A DNA stretch of 64,000 nt from Kangiella sp. TOML190 (GCF_023706045.1 NZ_BQYL01000001.1:1612001-1676000); one strand, 5' to 3'; shown: positions 19,297-28,509, numbered from the stretch's first letter. A program made the numbers and translations. The notes: a model not told the origin generated them from the letters alone.

Positions 19297-20528
19297 TTCC
19301 ATCAATCGATATCTTAGATGGCAAAGCCGTGCAGTTAGAGCAAGGTGACCCCAATAAAAAGATTGTTGAGAAAGATGATGTGTTCGAATTGTTAGAAGAA
19401 TACTCTGTCTATGGTGAGGTCGCTATTATCGATCTCAATGCAGCCTTAGGCTTGGGTGATAACAGAGCGCTAATCACACAAATGCTAAAAAAACAGCCGG
19501 CTAGAGTCGGTGGTGGTATTCGCAGTTATCAAGTGGCTAGAGAATACCTATCGGCAGGAGCAACGAAAATTATTATTGGTACTCGTTGCCGAGATGACTT
19601 TGTTAAAAAGTTACCAAAACAGCGATTAATATTTGCTATAGATGCTTTTGGTGACAATTGGGCTGTGAACGGATGGCAAGACAAAACTCATGAAAAAATC
19701 CTCGATATTATCCCTGAACTTGAAAAAGATTGTGGAGAGTTTCTATATACTCAAGTCAATAAGGAAGGCTTATTGCAGGGAATTGATAAGAAAAGAGTCA
19801 AATCGGTTATCAAAAAATCAGGAATAACTGTCACTATTGCTGGTGGCATTAGTTCTTACCACGATATCCAGTTTATCAACAAACTTGGTGCTAACAGCCA
19901 AATTGGGATGTCGCTGTATACTCAAAAAATCTCGTTAGCTGAGTCTGTTTTAGCATGCTTAGATTTTACTAAGTCGTCACTGATACCAACCATAGTTCAA
20001 GATCAAGATTCGGGTCAGATATTAATGTTGGCCTATTCCAGTCAAGAGTCTTTAAGCCTTGCTATGCGCGAAAAGAAAGGGGTGTACTTTAGTCGTTCAA
20101 GAAAGCAGCTGTGGGAAAAGGGTTCAACTAGTGGTAATTATCAAGAATTAGTCAATATTGATTATGATTGTGATGGCGATAGTTTAATTTTTAAAGTAAG
20201 GCAAAAAGGAGTAGCTTGTCATTTCGATAGGTATAGCTGTTTTGCTAGGCAAGAAAAACAGTTCTCACTCAACACACTTGACCAAGTGTTAAGTGAACGA
20301 CAAATGATACCCTCGGAGTCTTCCTATAGCAGTCAGCTATTTTCTGATACATCGCTACAAGTAGATAAGCTTAATGAAGAGTGTCAAGAACTTATCGAGG
20401 CTCAAGAGTTTGCTGATGTCCGCTGGGAAGCTGCTGATTTAATGTACTTTACATTGGTCTATGCTAAGTCTAGGGGTGTTTCTGCTGAGCAAATTATTCA
20501 AGAGTTGGGAGCACGTAATGCAAATTAG
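19290..20528 (+). CDS. hisA: Trifunctional HisA-HisI-HisE fusion
   Basis: 412 aa carrying three enzymes. Residues 1-~225 are HisA (ProFAR isomerase), a TIM barrel with D7 in SIDILDG and D118 in FAIDAF, and phosphate loops RVGGGIRS and IAGGISS. Residues ~228-335 are HisI (PR-AMP cyclohydrolase) with DYDCDGDSLIF and the zinc motif ACHFDRYSC. Residues ~345-412 are HisE (PR-ATP pyrophosphatase) with KLNEECQELIEA and WEAADLMYF. HisI-HisE fusion is common; adding HisA at the N-terminus is unusual and joins steps 2, 3 and 4 of the pathway. No internal stop or frameshift breaks the fusion. The end overlaps hisD by 11 nt. Confidence 0.92.
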   Translation: MLIPSIDILDGKAVQLEQGDPNKKIVEKDDVFELLEEYSVYGEVAIIDLNAALGLGDNRALITQMLKKQPARVGGGIRSYQVAREYLSAGATKIIIGTRCRDDFVKKLPKQRLIFAIDAFGDNWAVNGWQDKTHEKILDIIPELEKDCGEFLYTQVNKEGLLQGIDKKRVKSVIKKSGITVTIAGGISSYHDIQFINKLGANSQIGMSLYTQKISLAESVLACLDFTKSSLIPTIVQDQDSGQILMLAYSSQESLSLAMREKKGVYFSRSRKQLWEKGSTSGNYQELVNIDYDCDGDSLIFKVRQKGVACHFDRYSCFARQEKQFSLNTLDQVLSERQMIPSESSYSSQLFSDTSLQVDKLNEECQELIEAQEFADVRWEAADLMYFTLVYAKSRGVSAEQIIQELGARNAN

Positions 20529-21741
20529 AAAGCTTACAAGTTGCAATAGCCGGCGAGCTTCCAACCTAGTGGCTACGGCGGATATAACGGCACTGGTTGC
20601 TAAATTGATGGAAGAAATTGAATCTGGCGGCGATGATAAAATTATTGAGTTGAGCAGGCGCTTCGATGGTTTTGAGCCAAGATGGATAGGTTTGCGTCCT
20701 TTTAATGAGTATCGGTTAGAGCGGAGTTTGCGCGACTCGATCAGTGCTGCCGCTAACCGAATAGAATTTTTCTGCCAATTTCAAAAGGAGCAATATCAAG
20801 ACCGTTATTTTGAAGATGAAGTCGGCAGCTTTGGATATTGTTATAAACCGGTTAAACGTATCGGAGCCTATATTCCTGGCGGTCGGTATCCATTGATTTC
20901 TTCGGCATTGATGACACTAATTCCAGCTACTGTCGCCGGAGTAAGCCAGCGTATAGCCTGTTCGCCTTCAAAACATCCGGCTATATTAGCCGCCGCTAGC
21001 TTAGCCGGTGCAACTAGATTTCTACATATCGGAGGGGTGCAAGCCATTGCCGCTATGGGGCTGGGTTTTTGTGAAAGCGATCCTGTGGATATGCTAGTTG
21101 GGCCAGGCAATCAATATGTCAATGCGGCTAAGCAATATTTACAAGGCCGACTTGCGGTTGATACTGCGGCGGGGCCAAGCGAACTGTTGATATTGGCTGA
21201 AGACAGCACTCATGGTGAGTGGCTTATCGCTGATATGGCAGCACAAGCTGAGCATGATCCGCAAGCTATTAGCTTATTGGTCAGTGACAGTAAAGCTTTA
21301 TTAGACAAGGTGTTAGTAATGATTAAAAGGGATAAACACTTGTCTCATCTGTATAAAACGGAACAAATTAATTTATTACAAGCAACGGATATTGAGCAAA
21401 TGATAAAGTTTAGCGATGACTTTTCTCCTGAACATTTATTGTTAGCTGACTCGCGAATAAATCCAGATTTATTAAACCACTATGGAGCAATTTTTATTGG
21501 TGAAAACAGTGCAGTGGCTTATGGTGATTATTGTTCAGGGCCAAATCATACCTTACCCACTGCTGGAGCTGCACGCTATTCAAGTGGCTTAAGTGTGGCT
21601 AATTTTTTAAAGATTCAAACCCAACAGAAAGTGAGTGATGACGGCCGAACGCAACTTGCTCAAATCGCTGAAAATTTGGCTCAAGCAGAGCAATTAGTTT
21701 GGCATCAACGCAGTATGCAGGTAAGATCAAAAGCAAGTTGA
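20518..21741 (+). CDS. hisD: Histidinol dehydrogenase
   Basis: 407 aa from the ATG at 20518, which has GGGAG upstream; a longer reading from 20461 would add 19 residues without homology and is rejected. It oxidises histidinol to histidine in two NAD-dependent steps. Recognisable segments are YIPGGRYPL, VGPGNQYVN, the zinc/catalytic region SPEHLLL, and GPNHTLPTAGAARYSSGLS near the C-terminus. It is the last gene of the operon, whereas hisD usually follows hisG. Confidence 0.96.
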   Translation: MQIRKLTSCNSRRASNLVATADITALVAKLMEEIESGGDDKIIELSRRFDGFEPRWIGLRPFNEYRLERSLRDSISAAANRIEFFCQFQKEQYQDRYFEDEVGSFGYCYKPVKRIGAYIPGGRYPLISSALMTLIPATVAGVSQRIACSPSKHPAILAAASLAGATRFLHIGGVQAIAAMGLGFCESDPVDMLVGPGNQYVNAAKQYLQGRLAVDTAAGPSELLILAEDSTHGEWLIADMAAQAEHDPQAISLLVSDSKALLDKVLVMIKRDKHLSHLYKTEQINLLQATDIEQMIKFSDDFSPEHLLLADSRINPDLLNHYGAIFIGENSAVAYGDYCSGPNHTLPTAGAARYSSGLSVANFLKIQTQQKVSDDGRTQLAQIAENLAQAEQLVWHQRSMQVRSKAS

Positions 21742-21759
21742 TTAGCTTTTTAGCGTAAT

Positions 21760-22239
21760 ATGTTTCGAATTGGGCATGGTTTTGATGTGCATAAATTTGG
21801 TGGCGATAAGCCGCTAATATTAGGTGGGGTAGAATTTCCTAATGAGCAGGGCTTGATAGCTCATTCTGATGGCGATGTAGTTTTGCATGCGATTTGTGAT
21901 GCTTTGCTGGGTGCTATCGCTAAAGGCGATATTGGGCACCACTTTCCCGATACGGATGATGAGTTTAAGGGTGCTGATAGTAAACAATTGCTGAATCATG
22001 TTATGGATTTGGTCGCGGATGCAGGCTATCAGTTAGGCAATTTAGACGTGACTATTATTGCTCAAGCACCCAAGATGGCTTCCAAGATCGAAGGTATGCG
22101 CGGTATTATTGCGGCGGCTTGCGATGTGGATTTTCCTCAAGTTAACATCAAAGCGACTACTACCGAAAAACTGGGTTATATAGGGCGCAAAGAAGGAATA
22201 GCCGTGCATGCAGTTTGTCTATTGCTGCAAAAATCATGA
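21760..22239 (+). CDS. ispF: 2-C-methyl-D-erythritol 2,4-cyclodiphosphate synthase
   Basis: 159 aa trimeric zinc enzyme. It cyclises CDP-ME-2-phosphate in the MEP pathway. N-terminal [11 protein letters not shown] supplies metal ligands, [10 protein letters not shown] and the C-terminal [16 protein letters not shown] complete the signature. In related genomes it directly follows ispD; here it follows hisD by 18 bp and may now be read from the his operon transcript. ATGA overlap couples it to truD. Confidence 0.97.
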   Translation: MFRIGHGFDVHKFGGDKPLILGGVEFPNEQGLIAHSDGDVVLHAICDALLGAIAKGDIGHHFPDTDDEFKGADSKQLLNHVMDLVADAGYQLGNLDVTIIAQAPKMASKIEGMRGIIAAACDVDFPQVNIKATTTEKLGYIGRKEGIAVHAVCLLLQKS

Positions 22240-23297
22240 CCTTAGCACTATACGATTGGCCGCGAGTTACTGGCGAACCGGCTGGCACTGCAGTTTTTAG
22301 ACATAAACTTAGCGATTTTCAAGTGAGCGAAAGCTTAAGGTTTAAGCCTTCTGGCGAAGGTGCTCATCACTTACTTTTTATTGAAAAAAGAAACGTTAAT
22401 ACCGATATTGTCACTCATAAATTGAGAAAGTTTGCTCAAGTTAAGCCGCTGGATATTGGTTATGCGGGGAAAAAAGATCGGTTTGCCATCGCTCGCCAAT
22501 GGTTTAGTGTTCAGCTACCACTGCTTACCGAAATCGACTGGCAAGACTGTAACGATGACGAAATTCAGGTATTAGACGTTATTCGCCATCACAAGAAGTT
22601 ACGGATTGGTGCAGTTAAAGAAAACCATTTTAGGATCCTTTTGCGTGACTTTGCTGGTCAAAAAGAGGTACTTGAGCAGAAGCTTGCAAGATTGCAACGG
22701 ATCGGCTTTCCGAACTATTTCGGCGAGCAGCGTTTTGGGCATAATGGCGATAATTTGGCTCGTGCGCTAGATTTATTAGCAACCAACAAGCGATTAAAAA
22801 ATCGTAATTTACAGGGCTTGTTATTTTCTTCGGTACGATCGTTTTTATTTAATCATCTGCTGTCGCAGCGCATAAACAATAATTTGTATGAACAGCTGCT
22901 GGAGGGTGATTTTGTACAACTTGAAGGTTCTGAATCGGGTTTTGTGATTGAAGATCTTGGCAAAGAACAGCCACGCTTTGATGCAAAGGATCTTCATCCC
23001 ACCTTACCGTTAGTCGGTGGCGGCAGAGCGCAAACACAAGCTAAAGCTTTAGAGTTCGAAAGTGAACAGCTGGCTGAATATCAATGGCTTATAGAACAAC
23101 TTACCAGTAGAAGGCTGAATAGCGAGCGTCGAGCAATAAGGGTATTTCCCAAAAATGTCTATTGGCAATGGCATAATACCGAAAAACCGCAACTTGAACT
23201 GAGTTTTAGTTTGCCTAAAGGTGCTTATGCCACGGCTTTTTTGCGCGAGCTGATGGATTTACAACAAGTGAGGCATGATGAAAATATTGTTAAGTAA
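22236..23297 (+). CDS. truD: tRNA pseudouridine(13) synthase TruD
   Basis: 353 aa from the ATG at 22236, which overlaps the ispF stop as ATGA; a TTG start 21 nt upstream is less likely. It isomerises U13 in tRNA-Glu. The catalytic aspartate lies in [17 protein letters not shown], and NYFGEQRFG and [12 protein letters not shown] are characteristic TruD segments. The ispF-truD-surE order is the standard gammaproteobacterial cluster. Confidence 0.96.
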   Translation: MTLALYDWPRVTGEPAGTAVFRHKLSDFQVSESLRFKPSGEGAHHLLFIEKRNVNTDIVTHKLRKFAQVKPLDIGYAGKKDRFAIARQWFSVQLPLLTEIDWQDCNDDEIQVLDVIRHHKKLRIGAVKENHFRILLRDFAGQKEVLEQKLARLQRIGFPNYFGEQRFGHNGDNLARALDLLATNKRLKNRNLQGLLFSSVRSFLFNHLLSQRINNNLYEQLLEGDFVQLEGSESGFVIEDLGKEQPRFDAKDLHPTLPLVGGGRAQTQAKALEFESEQLAEYQWLIEQLTSRRLNSERRAIRVFPKNVYWQWHNTEKPQLELSFSLPKGAYATAFLRELMDLQQVRHDENIVK

Positions 23298-24045
23298 CGA
23301 CGATGGTTATTTTGCTCCGGGGATTAATGAACTTTATGACCATTTATCCAAAATTGCTGAGGTGACGGTAGTGGCACCTGATCGCAACCGCAGCGGTGCT
23401 TCTAACTCGCTAACGCTTGAGCAGCCCATTCGAGCGCACCAAACCGAGCGTGGATTTTATTCTGTAACTGGCACACCGACGGATTGCGTACATTTAGGTA
23501 CGCACCATTTAATGGATGCCGCGCCGGATATGGTGGTGGCTGGTATTAATACGGGCGCTAACCTTGGTGATGATACTCTATACTCGGGTACGGTTGCTGC
23601 GGCGATGGAAGGGCGTGCCTTGGGTTATACGGCTGTGGCAGTATCGCTGAATGGCCATCACTGTAAGCACTTTGCCACTGCCGCGCGGGTAGCTGTAGAA
23701 ATTATTGAGCAGCTTATTGAGTCACCTTTAACCAAGAATCGAGTGATCAATATTAACGTTCCTGATCTACCTTATGAAGAAATTAAAGGAATTCGATTAA
23801 CCCGCTTGGGAAATCGCCATCGGGCTGATACTATTATTCCAGCAAAAGATCCTAAGGGACGCGATATTTATTGGTTAGGGCCATTGCCGGAAGGTCAGGA
23901 TGTGGGAGAGGGCACCGACTTTCATGCAGTAGAGCAAGGTTACGTTTCGATAACGCCGATCAATGTGGATCTAACCGCTTATAATAGTTTCGATGAAATC
24001 GAGCAATTCTTGACGAATTTTAATAATTTTAATAATCGCACTTAA
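23278..24045 (+). CDS. surE: 5'/3'-nucleotidase SurE
   Basis: About 255 aa. A metal-dependent nucleotidase/exopolyphosphatase; the N-terminal [13 protein letters not shown] holds the DD metal ligands, followed by [10 protein letters not shown] and a GTPTDC loop. Two adjacent ATGs occur (23275, 23278); the AGG at 23271-23273 is better spaced for the second. The gene starts inside the end of truD. Protein ends with a low-complexity Asn-Phe tail. Confidence 0.96.
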   Translation: MKILLSNDDGYFAPGINELYDHLSKIAEVTVVAPDRNRSGASNSLTLEQPIRAHQTERGFYSVTGTPTDCVHLGTHHLMDAAPDMVVAGINTGANLGDDTLYSGTVAAAMEGRALGYTAVAVSLNGHHCKHFATAARVAVEIIEQLIESPLTKNRVININVPDLPYEEIKGIRLTRLGNRHRADTIIPAKDPKGRDIYWLGPLPEGQDVGEGTDFHAVEQGYVSITPINVDLTAYNSFDEIEQFLTNFNNFNNRT

Positions 24046-24079
24046 TTTTTTATAACAGCTTAACTTTAAAGATTGATTT

Positions 24080-24748
24080 ATGAACGCAACTCGACTTTCT
24101 GGCATTGGCATGACTTCACAACGCACCCGCAGTCGTTTGGTGCAATGGTTATTGGATGAAGGGATCCAGAACCAGCAGGTACTTACTACGGTAGAGGCTA
24201 CTCCGCGGCACTTGTTTATCGACGAAGGCTTATCGCACCGTGCCTACGAAAATACGGCCCTGCCAATTGGCGAAGGGCAAACCATTTCCCAGCCCTATAT
24301 TGTCGCTCGCATGACCGAGCTGCTGTTGGAAACCGGCGCTAGCGATAAGGTTTTGGAAATTGGTACCGGTTGTGGCTATCAAACCGCAATTTTAGCTAAG
24401 CTCTGCAAAACCGTGTTTTCGGTCGAGCGGATCCGCAAATTACACATGCAGGCTCGTAAAACCCTGAAAGGTCTCAATCTGCATAATATCCAGCTATTAT
24501 TTGCAGATGGTTTTAATGGTTGGCAACAAAATGCGCCTTTTGATGGCATTATCGTGACTGCCGCTCCTGCGCAAATTCCTGAGAAACTGTTATTACAGCT
24601 AGCCGATGGTGGCCGTATGATCATTCCCGTGGGTAGCCAAGAAGCGGAGCAAGAGTTGTATTTGGTTGAACGCCAGGGCGATAAATTTCGTAAAACCTTT
24701 ATCGAAAAAGTTAAATTTGTACCGCTAGTTGGGGGCGTTGCTCGTTGA
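24080..24748 (+). CDS. pcm: Protein-L-isoaspartate O-methyltransferase
   Basis: 222 aa. It methylates isoaspartyl residues to start repair of aged proteins. The N-terminal substrate segment ENTALPIGEGQTISQP and SAM-binding motif I VLEIGTGCGYQTA are diagnostic. It lies between surE and yqaA in the conserved surE-pcm-nlpD stationary-phase cluster. The stop codon overlaps the TTG start of the next gene. Confidence 0.96.
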   Translation: MNATRLSGIGMTSQRTRSRLVQWLLDEGIQNQQVLTTVEATPRHLFIDEGLSHRAYENTALPIGEGQTISQPYIVARMTELLLETGASDKVLEIGTGCGYQTAILAKLCKTVFSVERIRKLHMQARKTLKGLNLHNIQLLFADGFNGWQQNAPFDGIIVTAAPAQIPEKLLLQLADGGRMIIPVGSQEAEQELYLVERQGDKFRKTFIEKVKFVPLVGGVAR

Positions 24749-25332
24749 AGATCTTCACTAGTCTTTATGACAAATGCCTAGAATGGGCGCGCCATCAATA
24801 CGCCGTTTATATCCTAGGTTTTATTAGCTTTATCGAGTCGATTTTCTTTCCAATCCCAACCGCCATCATGTTTGCGCCAATGGCTTTGGCGAAACCGAAT
24901 AAGGCTTTATCCCTAGCTTTAATCGCCACCGTGTTTTCAGTATTGGGCGGTATTGCCGCTTATTTTTTAGGCCTGTATGCATTTGACTCCTTTGTCGTGC
25001 CGTTGGTGGAACAGTTTGGTTGGCAAGGCAAAATTGCCAAAGCCCAAGGTTGGTTCGATACTTACGGCATTTGGATTGTGGTGATTGCGGGCTTTTCACC
25101 GATCCCCTATAAGATTTTGACCTTAACTGCCGGTGCCATGCAGATGGCTTTCTTGCCGTTTGTTATTGCTTCAATTATCGGTAGAGCTGCGCAATTTTTC
25201 TTGATTGGTGGTCTTGCCAAGTGGGGCGGTAAAGCAATGGAGCATAAATTGCGTCAATATATGGAAATTATTGGTTGGTCTGTATTGGTGTTAGGGGTTG
25301 TCGGCTACATTATTTATCAACTTTATCAATAA
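24745..25332 (+). CDS. yqaA: YqaA family (DedA/VTT-like) inner-membrane protein
   Basis: 195 aa with about five hydrophobic segments. The VTT/DedA-type pattern is visible: FIESIFFPIPTAIMFAPMAL in the N-terminal half and a GFSPIPYKILTLTAG re-entrant motif in the middle. Likely a membrane transporter or lipid scramblase-type protein; the exact substrate is unknown. Start is TTG (24745) with GGGGG at 24731-24735, overlapping the pcm stop. Confidence 0.85.
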   Translation: MKIFTSLYDKCLEWARHQYAVYILGFISFIESIFFPIPTAIMFAPMALAKPNKALSLALIATVFSVLGGIAAYFLGLYAFDSFVVPLVEQFGWQGKIAKAQGWFDTYGIWIVVIAGFSPIPYKILTLTAGAMQMAFLPFVIASIIGRAAQFFLIGGLAKWGGKAMEHKLRQYMEIIGWSVLVLGVVGYIIYQLYQ

Positions 25333-25351
25333 TTGTTTGTCATAAAGGTAT

Positions 25352-26368
25352 ATGCAAAAAGAGCCGCCCAAACCCTTATCCAAAATACTCAAGCAGTCCG
25401 CCGTTCGTGCTTTATGGTTGGTGGCGATTGTTTTTGCGGTCTACTTGCTGCAGGGTTGCGGTAACGAGCGTTTGGCTTCGGTGGAAGAGCGCCATACCAA
25501 AAAATCCAATGTTGTTGCCAATAAAGATCGGGATTATTCTGCGGTGGATGCGCAGATCAGCCGCTACCAAGTCAAAGCTGGTGATACCCTCTACTCGATA
25601 GCCTTTCGTTTTGGACTGGACTATCGAGATTTAGCCAAAGCCAACGGTATTGGTTCAAGCTATTTTATTCGCATTGGTCAATGGCTCGATATAGATAAAG
25701 CAAGAGACTATCAAGCGAGAGATTCTCAGGCGGCGAGCGAACAAGTTGCGGCTAATAGCGCTAGTCCTATCAGTCGCAGAACTAAGGTGGATTCGAGTTC
25801 GGCTAAACCGCAAACAGCTTCTGCAGCTAGCAAGCCACAAATAAAGCCCAGCACAAAACCGAACCAAAAGCCGGTTAATAAACCTAAGGTTGTTGATAGT
25901 ACTAATCCGCCCAAAAAACCTACTGCTGGTAAGCCCGCGACTAAACCTGCGACCAAGCCTGCGGTTAAGCCAAGAGTAGTAAAAGCGGATCCAAATCGTC
26001 CAGTAAAGTTTTGGATCTGGCCGAATATGGGACGGGTGATTAAAAGCTTCCGTGGTTCGGGTAATAAAGGGATCGACATTGAAGGGAATATTGGTGACAC
26101 GGTAAGAGCGTCGGCCGCCGGAAGGGTGGTTTACGCGGGGCGTGGCTTACGCGGTTATGGCAATCTAGTGATCATCAAGCATAACGAAAGTTTTATTAGC
26201 GCCTATGCCCACAATCGTCGTATTTTAGTCAAGGAAAACGAAATCATTAAAGCTGGTCAAAAGATCGCCGAAATGGGCAATTCCGACGCTGAACAACCGA
26301 AGTTACATTTTGAAATCCGCTACAAAGGCAAACCCACCGATCCGATGCGTTACTTGCCTAAACGTTAA
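25352..26368 (+). CDS. nlpD: Murein hydrolase activator NlpD (lipoprotein)
   Basis: 338 aa. A basic N-terminus, membrane segment and lipobox L-L-Q-G-C (about 30-35) mark an outer-membrane lipoprotein, though the n-region is long (~20 residues). A LysM domain (YQVKAGDTLYSIAF, about 70-113) is followed by a Lys/Pro/Ala-rich linker of repeated KPxxKP (about 150-205) and a C-terminal M23/LytM domain. The first zinc histidine is lost (NKGIDIEG), as in activator-type NlpD/EnvC proteins that turn on AmiC rather than cut. Normally rpoS follows; here it does not. Confidence 0.93.
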   Translation: MQKEPPKPLSKILKQSAVRALWLVAIVFAVYLLQGCGNERLASVEERHTKKSNVVANKDRDYSAVDAQISRYQVKAGDTLYSIAFRFGLDYRDLAKANGIGSSYFIRIGQWLDIDKARDYQARDSQAASEQVAANSASPISRRTKVDSSSAKPQTASAASKPQIKPSTKPNQKPVNKPKVVDSTNPPKKPTAGKPATKPATKPAVKPRVVKADPNRPVKFWIWPNMGRVIKSFRGSGNKGIDIEGNIGDTVRASAAGRVVYAGRGLRGYGNLVIIKHNESFISAYAHNRRILVKENEIIKAGQKIAEMGNSDAEQPKLHFEIRYKGKPTDPMRYLPKR

Positions 26369-26392
26369 TTATAAATCTTTTAACAGCGCCAG

Positions 26393-26656
26393 CTATAAAA
26401 CCTTAATCGCGAGCGCGTGAATATCGGTTTGCATCAAATCGCCAAGCGCTTGATAAATAGCCCTGTGTTGTTGCAGCATTCGTTTGCCGGCTAAAGCCTC
26501 GCTTTGGATAATGACGGTAAAATGGCCTAACCCGCCTTTGGCACCTTCATGGCCAATATGCTTGTGGCTATCGTCGACAATTTCTAAATGGCTAGGTGCT
26601 AAACTCTGCGTTAAGCGTTTGGTCATTTCTGCGATACGGCTGCTGTTGTCAATCAT
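26393..26656 (-). CDS. bolA: BolA family protein
   Basis: 87 aa. The conserved core EIVDDSHKH...GHFTVIIQSEAL and QQHRAIYQALGDLM...IHALAIK matches BolA proteins, which partner monothiol glutaredoxins in Fe-S handling and influence cell shape. It is longer than nothing else in the family and lacks extra domains. It is convergent with nlpD across 24 bp and occupies the spot where rpoS normally lies. yciI follows upstream on the same strand, a bolA-yciI-yciB group. Confidence 0.88.
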   Translation of the reverse strand: MIDNSSRIAEMTKRLTQSLAPSHLEIVDDSHKHIGHEGAKGGLGHFTVIIQSEALAGKRMLQQHRAIYQALGDLMQTDIHALAIKVL

Positions 26657-26673
26657 GTTTCTTATTCTCTTTT

Positions 26674-26973
26674 TTAGGGTAATACTTTATTGTAAGGCTT
26701 TACGGTGACGCTTTTATAAATGCCCATTTCAATATAAGGATCAGCTTCAGCCCATTCTTGGGCGGCTGCTAGCGAATCGAATTCGGCGACGATCAAGGAG
26801 CCAGTAAACCCCGCTTCGCCAGGATCAACTACGTCAATCGCTGGGGTAGGCCCTGCGATAATCAAGCGGCCTTGCTGCTTTAAGGCTTGCAGTCTTTCTA
26901 CATGTGCAGGACGCGCTTGTTTGCGTAAAGGTAGCGAATTTTCAACGTCTTCGGAATAGATTAAATACAGCAT
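26674..26973 (-). CDS. yciI: YciI family protein
   Basis: 99 aa from the ATG at 26971-26973; the longer frame to 27021 would overlap yciB and adds 16 unconserved residues. Family features are MLYLIYSED at the N-terminus, R-P-A-H-V-x-R-L, a G-P-x-P loop and the C-terminal W-A-E-A-D-P-Y. YciI is a small ferredoxin-like fold protein with a His/Asp pair of unclear function, usually beside yciB. Confidence 0.9.
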   Translation of the reverse strand: MLYLIYSEDVENSLPLRKQARPAHVERLQALKQQGRLIIAGPTPAIDVVDPGEAGFTGSLIVAEFDSLAAAQEWAEADPYIEMGIYKSVTVKPYNKVLP

Positions 26974-26983
26974 AGTATGTTTC

Positions 26984-27562
26984 TCAAGAGTCACTTTCGG
27001 TTGAAGTGGTTTCTTCGTCATCGAATTTCAAATATTTTGCCAAGGAGACAAAGCTAGCCACCATCAATCCCATTAGGGTTAAAAACAAACCGATCATTTT
27101 GAAATAAAACCAAAAATCGGTGGAAAAATTATAGGCTACATACAGATTTAAGGCGCCAAAAGCGGCTAAGGTCATTATCCAAATGGCGTTAATGGATTCA
27201 AGTTTCTTAATTGGCGGCTCAGCTTTAAACTCAATCGACGATTGCGTCAAATCCATAAAAACATATTTTTTGCTGACGAGTTGCCTGATTAAAATTACCA
27301 CCGCGCCAGCCCATACCATAACGGTGGTTTTCCATTTGATAAAACTTTCATCGTTAAAATAGTAGGCCATAGCTAGCAAGGCTAAACCCAGTACAAAATA
27401 GGCAAGATGTGATTTTTTTACGGGCTCTTTTAACACTAAACTGGTCAAGATCTGCAACAGCGAGCCCGCGCTCCAGACTGCTGCGGCGAGGATTAAATTT
27501 TTTGTGACGATATAGGCAACTAAAAAGCCGACTAAGGGGTAGTTTTCTTTCAGAAATTTCAT
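26984..27562 (-). CDS. yciB: Inner membrane-spanning protein YciB (septation protein A family)
   Basis: 192 aa with five or six hydrophobic helices and a short acidic cytoplasmic tail (DDEETTSTESDS). The N-terminal F-x-x-Y-P-L-V-G-F and central KYVFMDLTQSSIEF align with YciB, which interacts with elongation and division proteins and affects envelope integrity. yciB-yciI order is conserved. It diverges from the PHP phosphoesterase gene. Confidence 0.9.
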   Translation of the reverse strand: MKFLKENYPLVGFLVAYIVTKNLILAAAVWSAGSLLQILTSLVLKEPVKKSHLAYFVLGLALLAMAYYFNDESFIKWKTTVMVWAGAVVILIRQLVSKKYVFMDLTQSSIEFKAEPPIKKLESINAIWIMTLAAFGALNLYVAYNFSTDFWFYFKMIGLFLTLMGLMVASFVSLAKYLKFDDEETTSTESDS

Positions 27563-27675
27563 GCTTTTAAGGTAAGTCTAAAGCCGCTAATGATTTGCCG
27601 CTCAGTGTACTCCTTGTTTACCCTGACTGCAAAGCAAGGCACAATGGCGCTATAACCTTAAGAAATCATAACCTC

Positions 27676-28494
27676 ATGATCGATTTGCACAGCCATACTT
27701 ACTATTCCGACGGTAGCCTATCGCCGTCGGAGTTGATAGCTATGGCGGTTGAATCGGGGATTGAACAATTGGCGATTTCCGATCATGACTCGATCGAGGG
27801 GCTATTAAGCCTCGAAAAAATGCCTAAGGAATTACGGCTAATTCCCAGCGTAGAAATTTCCGCTAGTTGGAACAAGCAAGGCTTACATATTTTAGGCTTA
27901 AATATTGATACCCAACACCAAGGATTACAGGCTTTTCTAAAACAACAGCAGCGAAGTCGCCAAGAAAGAGCGATGCAAATAGCCGATAAACTGGCTAAAG
28001 CTGGCGTAACTCATGCAATCGATGATGTTGGCTATTTGGTAGATTCGCAGCCGATGGTGTGCCGAACTCATATCGCCCAATTGTTAGTTGAGCAAGCCTA
28101 TGTAAAAAATTTCCAAGAAGCCTTTAAGAAGTATTTAGCCAAAGGCGGCAAGGCGCATATCAAAGAGGATTGGTTTGACTTAGAAGACGTTATTGCCATC
28201 ATCAAATCTGCAGGCGGTCAAGCAGTGCTGGCACACCCGATGCGCTATGGTCTTGGAACCAATAAACTCAAAGCCTTAGTTGAGAAGTTTAAAATGCTCG
28301 GTGGTGATGGTTTGGAGATTTGTTATCCAAATATTCAACCTGGGCATAAAAATTTATTGGCAACTTGGGCAAAAGCCTATAAATTGTGTGGCTCGCAAGG
28401 CTCGGACTTCCATAGCCCCGATAAGGCTTGGATTAAATTGGGTAAGTTTGCGGCCATGCCCGATGATGTGGAGCCAGTTTGGACTCGCTGGTAA
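27676..28494 (+). CDS. rnm: PHP-domain phosphoesterase, RNase AM/YciV family
   Basis: 272 aa from the ATG at 27676; a TTG start at 27595 would add 27 non-conserved residues. Four PHP metal motifs are visible: DLHSHTYYSDGSL, ISDHDS, PSVEIS and the late GSDFHS. The E. coli homologue (RNase AM, formerly YciV/TrpH) acts 5'-3' on 5'-monophosphorylated RNA, including maturation of 5S and 23S rRNA 5' ends. It is followed by yciO after 15 bp, matching the enterobacterial arrangement. Confidence 0.88.
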   Translation: MIDLHSHTYYSDGSLSPSELIAMAVESGIEQLAISDHDSIEGLLSLEKMPKELRLIPSVEISASWNKQGLHILGLNIDTQHQGLQAFLKQQQRSRQERAMQIADKLAKAGVTHAIDDVGYLVDSQPMVCRTHIAQLLVEQAYVKNFQEAFKKYLAKGGKAHIKEDWFDLEDVIAIIKSAGGQAVLAHPMRYGLGTNKLKALVEKFKMLGGDGLEICYPNIQPGHKNLLATWAKAYKLCGSQGSDFHSPDKAWIKLGKFAAMPDDVEPVWTRW

Positions 28495-28509
28495 GTAAGA
28501 AAATTATTT

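Noticed and set aside
20461-20517. 19-residue N-terminal extension of HisD
   Set aside because: It lies within the HisE coding end, has no family similarity, and the ATG at 20518 has a good GGGAG site.
25400-25470. NlpD zinc-ligand loss in the M23 domain taken as a defect
   Set aside because: EnvC/NlpD activators are naturally degenerate in these residues and act through amidases.
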